DNA of 64,000 nucleotides from Betaproteobacteria bacterium Ga0077527 (GCA_001464815.1 LNDW01000017.1:62001-126000); one strand, 5' to 3'. Shown: positions 43,327-52,041, counted from the stretch's first letter. Notes: a model not told the origin generated them from the sequence alone. Program-made: numbers and translations.

Positions 43327-44310
43327 ATGCGCTTGAACTGTTTGCGGTGCGGCATTCTGCTGGCATCGATCCTGGCAACCGGCCTGTTGCCGCAACACGC
43401 ACAGGCCAAAGGCGAGTATCCAATCCGGCCGATCCGGATGATCGTTCCTGTTTCCGCCGGTGGCGGTCTCGACGTCACCTCACGCGCGATCGCCCAGAAG
43501 CTGACCCAGGCCTGGGGGCAACAAGTCATCGTGGACAACCGGAGCGGGGCCTCGGGCATCATCGCTTTTGACACGGCGATCAAGGCCGCCCCCGACGGCT
43601 ATACCCTGCTGATGATCTCGGCGGACCATGTCATCAACTCGGTGCCCTCGGCCAAGCGGCCCTATGACATTACCCGCGATGTCACCGCCGTCAGCCAGGC
43701 CACCGCGCTGTCCTACCTCGTCTACGCGCACCCCTCGGTGCCGTTCACGACCTTCAGGGACCTCGTCGCCCATGCCCGCGCCAACCCGGGAAAGCTCAAC
43801 TACGGCACCCCGGGAGTCGGCAGCCTCCAGCATCTCGGCTGGGAAGTCCTTGGCCAGATGGCGGGCGCGAGGTTCAACCATGTGCCCTTCAAGGGCGGCG
43901 CGCCAGCCATCGTCGCCACTATTGCCGGCGATGTGCAGATTGGCTTCATCACCCTGACCAGCGCACGCCCGCACCTGCAGTCGGGGCGGGCGCGCGCGCT
44001 GGCCGTGACCTCGGGTGAGCGCATGCGCGCGATGCCTGACCTGCCCACGGTATCGGAGGCCGGCCTGCCCGGCTACGAACTCAACCAGTATTACGGCGCC
44101 GTCATCACTGCCAAGGCGCCGCAGCCCATCGTGCGCAAACTGGCCGAGGGCATTGCGGCCGCCGCGCGTGCGCCGGACGTGACTCAACGCTTCGAGGCCG
44201 ACGGCTGGCGCCTGGTTGGCTCCACACCCGAAGAGTTCCGCACGGTGATCCGCAACGACCTGGACAAATGGATCAAGGTCGTCAAGGACATCGGTCTCTC
44301 CATCCACTAG
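43327..44310 (+). CDS. Bug-family tripartite tricarboxylate receptor (copy 3)
   Basis: A 327-aa periplasmic binding protein: signal peptide MRLNCLRCGILLASILATGL with cleavage near AQAKGE, then YPIRPIRMIVPVSAGGGLD, AAPDGYTLLMISADHVIN, NHVPFKGGAPAIVATIAGD and SEAGLPGYELNQYYGAVI. A good GGAGGAG site precedes it. It starts the operon continued by the SDR gene (44352), 41 bases apart. Presumably imports or senses the acid that the SDR oxidises; this is inference. Confidence 0.9.
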   Translation: MRLNCLRCGILLASILATGLLPQHAQAKGEYPIRPIRMIVPVSAGGGLDVTSRAIAQKLTQAWGQQVIVDNRSGASGIIAFDTAIKAAPDGYTLLMISADHVINSVPSAKRPYDITRDVTAVSQATALSYLVYAHPSVPFTTFRDLVAHARANPGKLNYGTPGVGSLQHLGWEVLGQMAGARFNHVPFKGGAPAIVATIAGDVQIGFITLTSARPHLQSGRARALAVTSGERMRAMPDLPTVSEAGLPGYELNQYYGAVITAKAPQPIVRKLAEGIAAAARAPDVTQRFEADGWRLVGSTPEEFRTVIRNDLDKWIKVVKDIGLSIH

Positions 44311-44351
44311 CAACCAGCGCCCCGGCGCAATCATCACCCCAAGGAAAAACC

Positions 44352-45122
44352 ATGGCCAGAACCCTCGACTATTTCAAAGGCAAGACCATCGCAATCACCG
44401 GCGCCGGCAGCGGCATCGGCCGCGCAACCGCGGTGATCTTCGCCCGCGAAGGCGCGCGCATCGTCTGCGGCGACATCAACGTGGCCGGTGGCGAGGAAAC
44501 CGTGCGCATGGTTTCCGCTGCTGGTGGAGAAGCCATCTTCGTGCCGACCGATGTCACCAAGCGGGAGGACGTGCGCCGCTTCATCAGCGCAGGACGTGAG
44601 CGCTTCGGCAAGATCGATTTCCTGCTCAACTCGGCCGGCGGCGCAATAAAGCGGTCGACCTTCCTCGAAATTGATGACGCACTCTGGGATCTGAGTTTCG
44701 ACCTCAACGTGAAAGGCACCTTCTACGGCATGCAGGAAGTGCTGCCGCACATGCTGGAAAACGGCGCCGGAACCATCGTCAACATCGCCAGCATGGCGGT
44801 CAAGCGCGGCGGCCCCGGCACCTCCGTGCACTACGCATCAGCGAAGGGCGCCGTTCACACCATGACCCTCGGCGTGGCCCGCGAATTCGCCGACCGCGGA
44901 ATCCGCTGCCTGTCGATTTCACCAGCCTCCGTCGATACCGCCTTTCAGACGGCCTCGGGCACACCGAAGGAGCAGGCTGCGCGTGCACTGAACAGCATTC
45001 CGATGAAACGCATCGCCGATGCGGACGAAATCGGTGAACTGGTGCTGTTCATGTGCTCGGATGCCTGCCAGTTCATGACAGCGGACACGGTGTACGTCAG
45101 CGGCGGCGGGGGTTTCCGCTGA
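44352..45122 (+). CDS. SDR-family oxidoreductase
   Basis: A 256-aa short-chain dehydrogenase. I start at ATG 44352 (MARTLDYFKGKTIAITGAG) with AAGGA upstream; the track start lies in the Bug gene. The cofactor motif is TGAGSGIGRATA, with CGDINVAGG after the second strand (Asp favours NAD). The catalytic residues are Ser in VNIASMAVKRGG and the YASAK (Tyr-x-x-x-Lys) motif. Ends with ADTVYVSGGGGF. Classical SDR; substrate not predictable. Confidence 0.9.
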   Translation: MARTLDYFKGKTIAITGAGSGIGRATAVIFAREGARIVCGDINVAGGEETVRMVSAAGGEAIFVPTDVTKREDVRRFISAGRERFGKIDFLLNSAGGAIKRSTFLEIDDALWDLSFDLNVKGTFYGMQEVLPHMLENGAGTIVNIASMAVKRGGPGTSVHYASAKGAVHTMTLGVAREFADRGIRCLSISPASVDTAFQTASGTPKEQAARALNSIPMKRIADADEIGELVLFMCSDACQFMTADTVYVSGGGGFR

Positions 45123-45341
45123 TAATCAAAGGGGTCAAAGTAAGGTGTAAAAAATTACCCTGACCCATCGATGCTCTTTTTTGCAGAGAAAATAGTGTTC
45201 TAAAGACACAAACACCATTTTCTGGGGCGCGGAAATCTTCAGATTCAACCACTTGCCATGGTCCGACCCGGAGTCGTTGGCGTTACATACGGCGCAATGC
45301 CCGTTGGTTATTGCGCCCTACTGCGCTTCGAAATCCAACCG
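45123..45341. repeat. Intergenic palindromic repeats at the accessory patch
   Basis: Two elements. GGGTCAAAGTAA (45133-45144) and TTACCCTGACCC (45156-45167) form an imperfect inverted repeat, a pattern often seen beside Y1-type (RAYT) transposase genes; no such gene is present. GGCGCAAT (45291-45298) and ATTGCGCC (45310-45317) form a perfect 8-bp stem, of a type common between genes in Betaproteobacteria. Confidence 0.6.
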
Positions 45342-45593
45342 TTAGTCTTGGCCTTTTTCAAATTCAATCAGTCGGATTGCAATCAACGAGCAGCTAAGGC
45401 TTTTTAGCGCGACATATAGCCCCAAGAGTGCTGGTAGCAATGCCCAATGCCAACCGAAGAAATACCAAACCATACCGGCAATGACTATGTATATCCAAAA
45501 AGCTTTAGCGTGTTGATGGGCATGAGAATAATAAAATGCTGCCGTCTCACCGTCCGCCTTGGCCTTTAGTGCGATGCCGTCGAACAAACGCAT
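45342..45593 (-). CDS. Small membrane protein of unknown function
   Basis: An 83-aa protein with two adjoining hydrophobic segments (about residues 29-47 and 50-69: WIYIVIAGMVWYFFGWHW and ALLPALLGLYVALKS) and charged ends. Not recognised. Base composition is visibly less GC-rich than its neighbours, which together with the flanking palindromes and the BrnTA genes suggests a transferred or passenger gene. Confidence 0.6.
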   Translation of the reverse strand: MRLFDGIALKAKADGETAAFYYSHAHQHAKAFWIYIVIAGMVWYFFGWHWALLPALLGLYVALKSLSCSLIAIRLIEFEKGQD

Positions 45594-45634
45594 GAGTTGC
45601 CCTTCTCAGAAAGAGAAAGTTACAAAATTCGATT

Positions 45635-45916
45635 TCACTTCGGCTGCGCTTTGGCCAGCCGGTCCGCCATGCGCGTCTGCCAGCCCGGCCCCGTTGCGCG
45701 CCAGCGCTCGATGACATTCTCGGGCAAGCGTATGGAAATGAGCTTTCTTGGATTGGCGGCGCGTGGACGCCCACCCTTGTTGACCTTGCCCCGGGCAAGC
45801 ATGTCCTCATTCAACTCAGGCAGTTCGTCATACTCCTGCCGCTGAATGACATGGGCGTCCACACGCTTGAGGTCAGAGCCCAAGGAGTGTCTCGATGCGC
45901 GCTTTTTCGCGGTCAT
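45635..45916 (-). CDS. brnA: BrnA-family antitoxin
   Basis: A 93-aa antitoxin of the BrnA type, with a charged N-terminus and a C-terminal ribbon-helix-helix-like DNA-binding region (RPRAANPRKLISIRLPENVI then ERWRATGPGWQTRMADRLAK). It neutralises BrnT and probably represses its own operon. Its start lies inside the end of the toxin gene (44-base overlap), the usual order brnT then brnA. Family assignment from motif pattern and genetic arrangement. Confidence 0.82.
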   Translation of the reverse strand: MTAKKRASRHSLGSDLKRVDAHVIQRQEYDELPELNEDMLARGKVNKGGRPRAANPRKLISIRLPENVIERWRATGPGWQTRMADRLAKAQPK

Positions 45917-46148
45917 TTGCTTTCCTCATGCTGAAAACGTGACGGTCCGCGCCACGCGGTGTATAGCCGACTACAACAATCCGTCCACGCAGCACACCGA
46001 AACAGATGATGCGGGTTTCGCCGTAACTCTTGCGTTGATCTTCGACTTCAAAAGTCGTCCCGCTGAACACCAGCTCGGCATCCTTGAAATCGAGACCACG
46101 GTCAGCCAGTGTGGCCGCGCGCTTCTTCGGATCGAAGGTGACTGCCAT
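45873..46148 (-). CDS. brnT: BrnT-family ribonuclease toxin
   Basis: A 91-aa toxin. The family pattern is present: VTFDPKKRAATLADRGLDF, then FEVEDQRKSYGETRI, CFGVLRGRIVVVGYTPRG and SMRKANDREKARIE. BrnT is a RelE-fold ribonuclease in a type II toxin-antitoxin pair. Upstream gene of the pair. The full-length ORF with conserved basic residues suggests an intact toxin. Confidence 0.82.
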   Translation of the reverse strand: MAVTFDPKKRAATLADRGLDFKDAELVFSGTTFEVEDQRKSYGETRIICFGVLRGRIVVVGYTPRGADRHVFSMRKANDREKARIETLLGL

Positions 46149-46244
46149 AGGTTATTGTAGATACGAAAACAGGCTCTCGCAACGAACCGGCTGACCATGC
46201 CAGTCACAGGTGTTCAATCAGATTGAAGCCCTATCGAATCAACG

Positions 46245-46273
46245 TAAGTGATTGATTTAATTTAATAATTTAT
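46245..46273 (+). repeat. Dispersed A/T-rich IHF-like element, copy 8
   Basis: TAAGTGATTGATT is an exact match to the reverse of WATCAANNNNTTR; flank TAATTTAATAATTTAT. Confidence 0.6.
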
Positions 46274-46300
46274 GGCCCATCGCATCGCACGAAGAACTCC

Positions 46301-46330
46301 GTAACCCATTGTTTTTATTGACTATTTTCA
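46301..46330 (+). repeat. Dispersed A/T-rich IHF-like element, copy 9
   Basis: GTAACCCATTGTTTTTATTGACTATTTTC, 30 bases to the right of copy 8 and overlapping the end of radA on the other strand. Confidence 0.62.
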
Positions 46331-47701
46331 AAACCCATCCCGAAACCTTAACACCGCCTCCTCAATCCGCTGCACCGCAATCACCTTGATGCCGGACACC
46401 GCCTGCCGCGGCTGATTCGCCGCCGGGATCAGCGCATGGGTGAAGCCGAGTTTCGCCGCCTCCTTCAGCCGTTCCTGGCCGCGCTGCACCGGGCGCACTT
46501 CGCCGGCAAGGCCCACTTCACCAAAGACCACCAGCTTTTTCGGCAGCGGCTTGTTTTTCAGTGAACTCACCACCGCCATCAGCACCGCAAGGTCGGCCGC
46601 GGGTTCGGTGATGCGCACGCCGCCCACCGCGTTGACGAACACATCCTGGTCGTAACAGGCGATGCCGGAATGGCGATGAAGCACCGCCAGCAGCAGTGCC
46701 AGGCGGTTCTGTTCGAGGCCCACACTCAGGCGCCGCGGGTTCGGCGCATGCGCGCTGTCCACCAGCGCCTGCACTTCGACCAGCAGCGGGCGCGTGCCTT
46801 CTTGCGTGACCAGCACGCAGGAGCCGGCGACTTCGCCTTCGTGCTGTGACAGGAACAGCGCGGAAGGATTGGCCACCCCCTTGAGGCCCTTGTCGGTCAT
46901 CGCGAACACGCCGAGTTCGTTGACCGCGCCGTAGCGGTTCTTGAAGGCGCGGATCAGGCGGAAGCTGGAATGGGTATCGCCTTCAAAATAAAGCACGGTA
47001 TCGACCATGTGCTCGAGCACGCGCGGGCCGGCGAGTGTGCCTTCCTTGGTGACATGGCCGACGAAGATGATGGTGGTGCCGCCGGCCTTGGCCAGCCGCG
47101 TCAGCTGCGCCGCACATTCGCGCACCTGCGCCACCGAACCCGGTGCCGAGGTCAGCGCATCGGAATACAGGGTCTGGATCGAATCGATGACGGCGATCTC
47201 GGGTTTCTCCGACTGGATCACCGCCTGGATCTTGCCGAGGCTGGTTTCGGGCAGCACCTGCACATGGTGGGCATCGACGTTGAGGCGTTTTGCGCGCATC
47301 GCAATCTGCTGCGGCGATTCCTCGCCCGAGACATAGACCACCTTGCGCGCCTTGCCCACGGTGGCCAGCGACTGCAGCAGCAGCGTGGATTTGCCGATGC
47401 CGGGATCACCACCGATCAGGATCACCGCGCCCGGCACCAGCCCGCCGCCGAGCACGCGGTCGAATTCGGCGATGCCGCTGGGCATGCGCAATTCCTCGCG
47501 CGCATCGACTTCGGACAGGCGCTGCAGCTTGCCGGTTTCGGCGATCAATGAAAAACGGTTGGCGGAAGCGGAAGGTGCGACGGCCTCGGCCACCGATTCG
47601 ACCAGCGTGTTCCAGGCCTGGCAGTGCGGGCACTGGCCCTGCCATTTGACGGATTGCCCGCCGCACTCGGTGCAGGCATAGACGGTGCGCGCCTTGGCCA
47701 T
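46328..47701 (-). CDS. radA: DNA repair protein RadA
   Basis: A 457-aa RecA-like branch-migration protein in homologous recombination. N-terminal C4 zinc finger (CTECGGQSVKWQGQCPHC, residues 10-27), Walker A GGDPGIGKSTL near residue 96, the RadA-specific KNRYGAVNELGVF near residue 250, and a C-terminal Lon-protease-like domain. Length normal (about 455-460). Probably the first gene here, transcribed leftward; it starts 2 bases after the alpha/beta hydrolase stop, so the two may be co-transcribed. Confidence 0.96.
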   Translation of the reverse strand: MAKARTVYACTECGGQSVKWQGQCPHCQAWNTLVESVAEAVAPSASANRFSLIAETGKLQRLSEVDAREELRMPSGIAEFDRVLGGGLVPGAVILIGGDPGIGKSTLLLQSLATVGKARKVVYVSGEESPQQIAMRAKRLNVDAHHVQVLPETSLGKIQAVIQSEKPEIAVIDSIQTLYSDALTSAPGSVAQVRECAAQLTRLAKAGGTTIIFVGHVTKEGTLAGPRVLEHMVDTVLYFEGDTHSSFRLIRAFKNRYGAVNELGVFAMTDKGLKGVANPSALFLSQHEGEVAGSCVLVTQEGTRPLLVEVQALVDSAHAPNPRRLSVGLEQNRLALLLAVLHRHSGIACYDQDVFVNAVGGVRITEPAADLAVLMAVVSSLKNKPLPKKLVVFGEVGLAGEVRPVQRGQERLKEAAKLGFTHALIPAANQPRQAVSGIKVIAVQRIEEAVLRFRDGF

Positions 47702-47702
47702 C

Positions 47703-48557
47703 TCAGCCGAGCCTCTTCAGGTCGCGGATCATCGCGGCGTTGATCGGATGCGCAGGGTCGGCCTGGGCGGGAATGGTGCTGAAGTGGCCCTCGTGCGGCA
47801 CCATGATGACCTCGACGCTGCAGCCGGTGTTGCGGCAAACGGTCGCATATTCGGTAGTCTGCGCCACCCAGCCCGGCGCTTCCTCGGCGCCGGCGGCGAG
47901 CACCACCGGCACACCGCGGGGCGGCGGATGGAACTGCGGGCTCAGCGCATTGACGCGATCCGGCGTCAGGCGGATCAGGTCGTTGACGCTGATGTGCAGC
48001 ACCGGCTCGACGTCGTAGATGCCGGAGACCATGGTTGCGCCGCAGATCAGGTCGGCGGGCAGGCCGTGCTTCGTCCAGTCCTCGGCCAGGCTCATCGCCG
48101 CGAGGTGGGCGCCGGCGGAATGGCCGTAGAGATAAATGCGCCGGCCGTCACCGCCGATGCGTTGGGCATTCTTCGCGGTCCAGACGATGCCGCGGATCAC
48201 CTGCTCGACTATCGTATCGAGTGTCACCGCCGGGCAAAGGTCGGTACCGAGCATCACCACCGGAAAGCCGGCCTGCACCAGCGGCTCGGCGAGGATCGCC
48301 TGCTTTTCCTTTTCGCCGACGCGCCAGTAGCCGCCGTGAAGGTAGACCACGATCGGCGCCCTGGCATTGCCTGCGTGGTAGATGTCGAGCTTCTGCCGCG
48401 GGGTGTCGCCGTAAGCGATGTCGAATGTGCCTTTCAGCCGCTCGCGCGCGGCCTTGGACAATTTGCCGCGCAGGGCGTGTTGTTCCTCCACGTCAGTGGC
48501 CCAGGCCCGCGGGTTGAATTGCCGTTCGATGTCGTGTTGCCAGTCTTTCCAGGGCAT
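47703..48557 (-). CDS. Alpha/beta hydrolase, kynurenine-formamidase-like
   Basis: A 284-aa alpha/beta-hydrolase. I start at ATG 48557 (MPWKDWQHDIERQF) because AAGGAG lies 6 bases before it; the track's TTG start adds six residues. Oxyanion motif is HGGYW; the nucleophile elbow is GHSAG; LAAGAEEAPG and PHEGHFSTI provide the acid and histidine. This fits the esterase/kynurenine formamidase-like group. Substrate unknown. It precedes radA with 1-2 bases between. Confidence 0.85.
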   Translation of the reverse strand: MPWKDWQHDIERQFNPRAWATDVEEQHALRGKLSKAARERLKGTFDIAYGDTPRQKLDIYHAGNARAPIVVYLHGGYWRVGEKEKQAILAEPLVQAGFPVVMLGTDLCPAVTLDTIVEQVIRGIVWTAKNAQRIGGDGRRIYLYGHSAGAHLAAMSLAEDWTKHGLPADLICGATMVSGIYDVEPVLHISVNDLIRLTPDRVNALSPQFHPPPRGVPVVLAAGAEEAPGWVAQTTEYATVCRNTGCSVEVIMVPHEGHFSTIPAQADPAHPINAAMIRDLKRLG

Positions 48558-48594
48558 GCCCCGCTCCTTCGCCAATTCCTGATTGGCGCGTTAT

Positions 48595-49665
48595 TCAGTT
48601 GATTTCGCTGACCGGCACCCGCGCCGTCAGTGCGCACAGCAGTTCATAACTCACGGTGCCGGCGGCCGTCGCCACGTCATCCACCGGATTACCCTCGCCC
48701 CACAGCACCACCGGGGTGCCGACCGCGACTTCGGGGCGGTCGCTGATGTCCACGCAGAGCATGTCCATCGACACACGGCCGACGGTGCCGGCGATCCTGC
48801 CTCCCACCAGCACCGGCGTGCCGTTGGGCGCATGGCGCGGATAACCGTCGGCATAACCGCAGGCGACGATGCCGATGCGCATTGGCCGCTCGGCGCGGAA
48901 CAGGCCGCCGTAACCGACGGTGTCGCCGGGTTTCAGGTCGCAGCTGCTGATGATTTCGGAGCGCAGCGTCATCACCGGCTTCAGGTCAAGCGCCGCCGCG
49001 CTGATTCCGGCAAAGGGTGATGAGCCGTAGAGCATGATGCCCGGCCGCACCCAGTCAGCATGGGCCTGGGGGTGGCGCAGCACCGCCGCCGAATTGGCCA
49101 GCGTGCGCGGCGCGGTGATGCCTGCCGCCGCGCGTTCGAAGGTTTCAAGTTGCCAATCCACGCCGCGCGCACCGTCGGCATCGGCGAAATGGGTCATCAG
49201 CGTCAGCTTGCCCACCGCCGGATGTTCCTGCAGCGCCAGCGCGGTGTCGCGCAGCACATCCGGCGCGAAGCCCAGGCGATTCATGCCGCTGTTTACCTTG
49301 AGAAGCACGTCGAGCCGCGCGCCGGACTGCAGCGCGCCGAGCATCGCGATCTGCGCCGGGTGGTGGATCACCGTGGCCAGCCGCCGCGCCGCGCCTTCCA
49401 TGGTTTCGGCACGGTCAAAAAAACCTTCAAGCAGCACTATGCGCTGGGCGTAGCCTGCCGCGCGCAGCCGCACCGCGGCATCGAACTCGACCACCGCAAA
49501 ACCGTCGGCGCCGTGCAGCGCCGCCGCGGCGCGCAGCAGGCCGTGGCCGTAGGCATTGGCCTTGACCACGGCGAACACCCTGGCATGTGGCGCATGACGG
49601 CGCGCGACGGCGAGGTTGTGCGCGAGGGCGGCGCGGTCAATGGTGGCGCTGATCGGACGCGGCAT
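48595..49665 (-). CDS. alr: Alanine racemase
   Basis: PLP enzyme that makes D-alanine for peptidoglycan. I start at ATG 49665 (MPRPISATIDRAALAHNLAV), giving 356 aa; the track start adds an unrelated 54 residues. The PLP lysine is in VFAVVKANAYGHG near residue 34, and the second catalytic Tyr lies in VGYGGLFRAERP. Later SMDMLCVDIS and VVLWGEG are typical. Starts 13 bases after the LysR gene stop. Confidence 0.94.
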   Translation of the reverse strand: MPRPISATIDRAALAHNLAVARRHAPHARVFAVVKANAYGHGLLRAAAALHGADGFAVVEFDAAVRLRAAGYAQRIVLLEGFFDRAETMEGAARRLATVIHHPAQIAMLGALQSGARLDVLLKVNSGMNRLGFAPDVLRDTALALQEHPAVGKLTLMTHFADADGARGVDWQLETFERAAAGITAPRTLANSAAVLRHPQAHADWVRPGIMLYGSSPFAGISAAALDLKPVMTLRSEIISSCDLKPGDTVGYGGLFRAERPMRIGIVACGYADGYPRHAPNGTPVLVGGRIAGTVGRVSMDMLCVDISDRPEVAVGTPVVLWGEGNPVDDVATAAGTVSYELLCALTARVPVSEIN

Positions 49666-49678
49666 TGCGCTTATCCGT

Positions 49679-50587
49679 TCATCGCGCCGCGGCCATCGCC
49701 TGCATGCGCGTGGTCGCAAACTCGATGAAGGTGGACAGCAGGCGCGAGCGGAAACGGCCGTCGGGTGTAACCACCGACAACGCGCGCACCAGTGGCGGGT
49801 CCAGCGGCAGCGCGAGCAAGGTGCCAAGCTTCAATTCCTTGCTCACCGTCGCCAGTGACAGGATCGACACCCCCAGCCCGGTTTCAACCACGCCCTTGAT
49901 CGCCTCGGGGCTGCCCAGCTCCATCACCACATTGACCGCATCGGGCGTGATGCGGCTGGCGTGGAAATACTGGTCGGCCACCTCGCGTGTGCCGGAGCCG
50001 GGTTCACGGCTGACAAAGGGTTCCGCAGCGACCTCGGCAGCGGTGACTTTTTTTGCCGCAGCCAGCCGGTGCCGCGGGCTGCAGATCATCGCCAGCACGT
50101 CCTCGCACAGCACCTGGGTGCTGACACCGGGCTGGGTCGAGGGTGATTCGATCAGCCCGAGGTCCAGCGCATGCTCGGCGACCCTGGTCACGATGGTTTC
50201 CGAATTGCCCACGGTCATGTGGGTCTGCACATGCGGGTACTGCGCCTTGAATTCACCGAGGATCTGCGGCAGGTAGAACTCGGCCACGGTGGTGCTGGCG
50301 CCGAGCAGCAGCGGGCCGCTGATCGCACCGGTGAGTTCGCCGACGCGGGTTTCGAGTTCTTCGGACAGGGAGAGGATTTTTTCGGCATAACCCATCACCA
50401 GCTCGCCGGCGGGGGTCAGCGCGATGCGGCCGTGGCTGCGCTCGAACAGCCGGGTGTTGAGGTGCTCCTCGAGCTGCTTGATCTGGAAGGTGACCGCCGG
50501 CTGTGTCATGAACAACTGCTCGGCCGCCTTGGTGAAGGACAGTTGCCGGGCCACGGCATGAAAAACCTGCAAACGGCGGTCGGCCAT
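49679..50587 (-). CDS. LysR-family transcriptional regulator
   Basis: A 302-aa LysR regulator. HTH at residues 1-60 (LQVFHAVARQLSFTKAAEQL then MTQPAVTFQIKQLEEHLNTR), effector domain from about residue 90 (GPLLLGASTTVAEFYLPQIL), C-terminal PLDPPLVRALSVVTPDGRF. It resembles the CysL/CbbR-like subgroup, and CbbQ/CbbO genes lie 2-6 kb away, but no cbb target is seen. It is upstream of alr on the same strand, 13 bases apart, so both may be on one transcript. Confidence 0.85.
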   Translation of the reverse strand: MADRRLQVFHAVARQLSFTKAAEQLFMTQPAVTFQIKQLEEHLNTRLFERSHGRIALTPAGELVMGYAEKILSLSEELETRVGELTGAISGPLLLGASTTVAEFYLPQILGEFKAQYPHVQTHMTVGNSETIVTRVAEHALDLGLIESPSTQPGVSTQVLCEDVLAMICSPRHRLAAAKKVTAAEVAAEPFVSREPGSGTREVADQYFHASRITPDAVNVVMELGSPEAIKGVVETGLGVSILSLATVSKELKLGTLLALPLDPPLVRALSVVTPDGRFRSRLLSTFIEFATTRMQAMAAAR

Positions 50588-50913
50588 GATCGATAAAGCG
50601 CCTTAATCGGGAACAAAGCGGTGAAGTGCGGGAGCGAAGCAGGGTATTAACCCTGATTATCGCCAGTTTACCGGTTCCTCAGTGGCCAGGCGCCGTGACG
50701 CGTCCGGGCAAAACGTCACCTAAACGACACAAGATGCACTCTGAACTATGGTATAAAGCCGCGGCTGTCCGGCCGATGCGCCGGCCGGCGGTATGGGGGA
50801 AACCCCAAACCGGGACCGCTGATCAAAGGTCCTCAAGGCCCGCCACAAGCCCGCCATCCAAAAAAGCACGGAAATATCCCGCGCGATCCGGAACGGTTCG
50901 CGCCCTGAAACGA
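50588..50913. other. Long leader of the YbhN-like gene
   Basis: 326 bases without a plausible gene. It contains TGGTATAAAG (50752-50761), a good extended -10 box, which would give a GC-rich leader of about 150 nt. The leader has obvious stems, such as GGGG-AAA-CCCC and GGGACC...GGTCC. No known riboswitch class was recognised. Confidence 0.45.
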
Positions 50914-51963
50914 ATGACTGACATCACCCGACAGCTCTGGCTGCAGCGCGCAAAACGCGCGGCATGGTTGTCGCTGGTCGCCGCCGTGCTGCTGTGGTCT
51001 TTATGGCTGCTCTATACCAAGCTGCTCGCCGAAGTTTCAGCCGATCCCCTGGTCGAGCAACTGCTGTCCGGGGGCAGCCTGTGGAGCCGGTTGAACGTGA
51101 TTTTCAACTCAATAGCCGAAAGCGTTTCGGAGATCACCCGCCGCGAATACCTTCAGGCCGGAGCCGCTGCAATCGTCGCCTATGTCGCGCTGGCCTGGTA
51201 CGACCGCATCGCGCTGATGCACCTGAACCGCCACCAAGGCATTTCCTGGAACTATATCGCCACCTGCTCTTTTGTCACCTACGCGCTGGGCCACAACCTC
51301 GGTGCCTCGGTGGTATCCGGCGGACTGGTGCGCTACCGGGCGTACGGCGCCAAGGGCCTCAGCGCGGCCGAGGTCGCTGTATTGGTCGCGCTGTGCTCCT
51401 TCACCTTCGCCTTCGGCACGATGATCCTGATGGGCTTCGTGTTCATCATCGAGCCGGAACTGGTGCAGTCGCTGCGGGATGTGATCCCCTTTCTGGCGCT
51501 GCCGGAAACGGTGGTGCGCCTGCTCGGCGCCGCGCTGCTGCTGCTCTGCGGCCTTTATGTGCTCGGCTCATGGCGCGGCTTTCCGCCGCTGCGCATCCGC
51601 AATTTCGAGCTGTTCTACCCGCGGCTGCCCATCGTTACCCGCCAGCTCATCGCCGCGCCACTGGAAATCATTGCCGCGGCGGCGATCATCTATTACGTGC
51701 TGCCCGATGTCGGCAACCCCGGCTTCCTGGTGGTGCTCGGCGCCTTCCTGCTGTCCTTCTCGGCGGGATTGATATCGCAGACTCCGGGTGGAATCGGCGT
51801 CATGGAAGCGGTGTTTCTGGCTGTCGTCAACACCGTGCCGGCCTCCGAGGTGATCGCCGCGCTGCTGGTGTGGCGGCTGATGTACCTGCTGATCCCGCTG
51901 GCGATTTCGCTGCCGGTGATCGTGGCCTTCGAGAAAGCACAGCTGCGCCGCAACGGCGGCTGA
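50914..51963 (+). CDS. YbhN/UPF0104-family membrane protein (LPG-synthase-like)
   Basis: A 349-aa integral membrane protein related to the transmembrane part of lysylphosphatidylglycerol synthase (flippase-like region). I start at ATG 50914 (MTDITRQLWLQRAKRAAWLS); the track start covers the leader. About eight hydrophobic segments; conserved patterns are FVTYALGHNLGASVVSGGLVRYRAY and AGLISQTPGGIGVMEAVFLA. It lacks the catalytic C-terminal GNAT-like domain of MprF, so it is a stand-alone membrane domain. Possible role in lipid translocation (inference). Confidence 0.82.
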   Translation: MTDITRQLWLQRAKRAAWLSLVAAVLLWSLWLLYTKLLAEVSADPLVEQLLSGGSLWSRLNVIFNSIAESVSEITRREYLQAGAAAIVAYVALAWYDRIALMHLNRHQGISWNYIATCSFVTYALGHNLGASVVSGGLVRYRAYGAKGLSAAEVAVLVALCSFTFAFGTMILMGFVFIIEPELVQSLRDVIPFLALPETVVRLLGAALLLLCGLYVLGSWRGFPPLRIRNFELFYPRLPIVTRQLIAAPLEIIAAAAIIYYVLPDVGNPGFLVVLGAFLLSFSAGLISQTPGGIGVMEAVFLAVVNTVPASEVIAALLVWRLMYLLIPLAISLPVIVAFEKAQLRRNGG

Positions 51964-51982
51964 ACACGGCAAACACCCAAAA

Positions 51983-52014
51983 ACAAAGGCTGCCTGAGGG
52001 CAGCCTTTGTTGTT
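51983..52014 (+). terminator. Intrinsic terminator
   Basis: ACAAAGGCTGCC-TGAG-GGCAGCCTTTGT, a perfect 12-bp stem, followed by TGTTTGC. It closes the YbhN-like gene and could serve the convergent cupin gene from the other side. Confidence 0.8.
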
Positions 52015-52041
52015 TGCGCAGTGATGCGCGGATCAAGCGGT

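Noticed and set aside
45290-45350. Integron attC-like site near the BrnTA patch
   Set aside because: Palindrome GGCGCAAT...ATTGCGCC and CCGTTAG looked suggestive, but the required RYYYAAC/GTTRRRY core pair is not present and there is no integrase. Treated as a dispersed palindrome.
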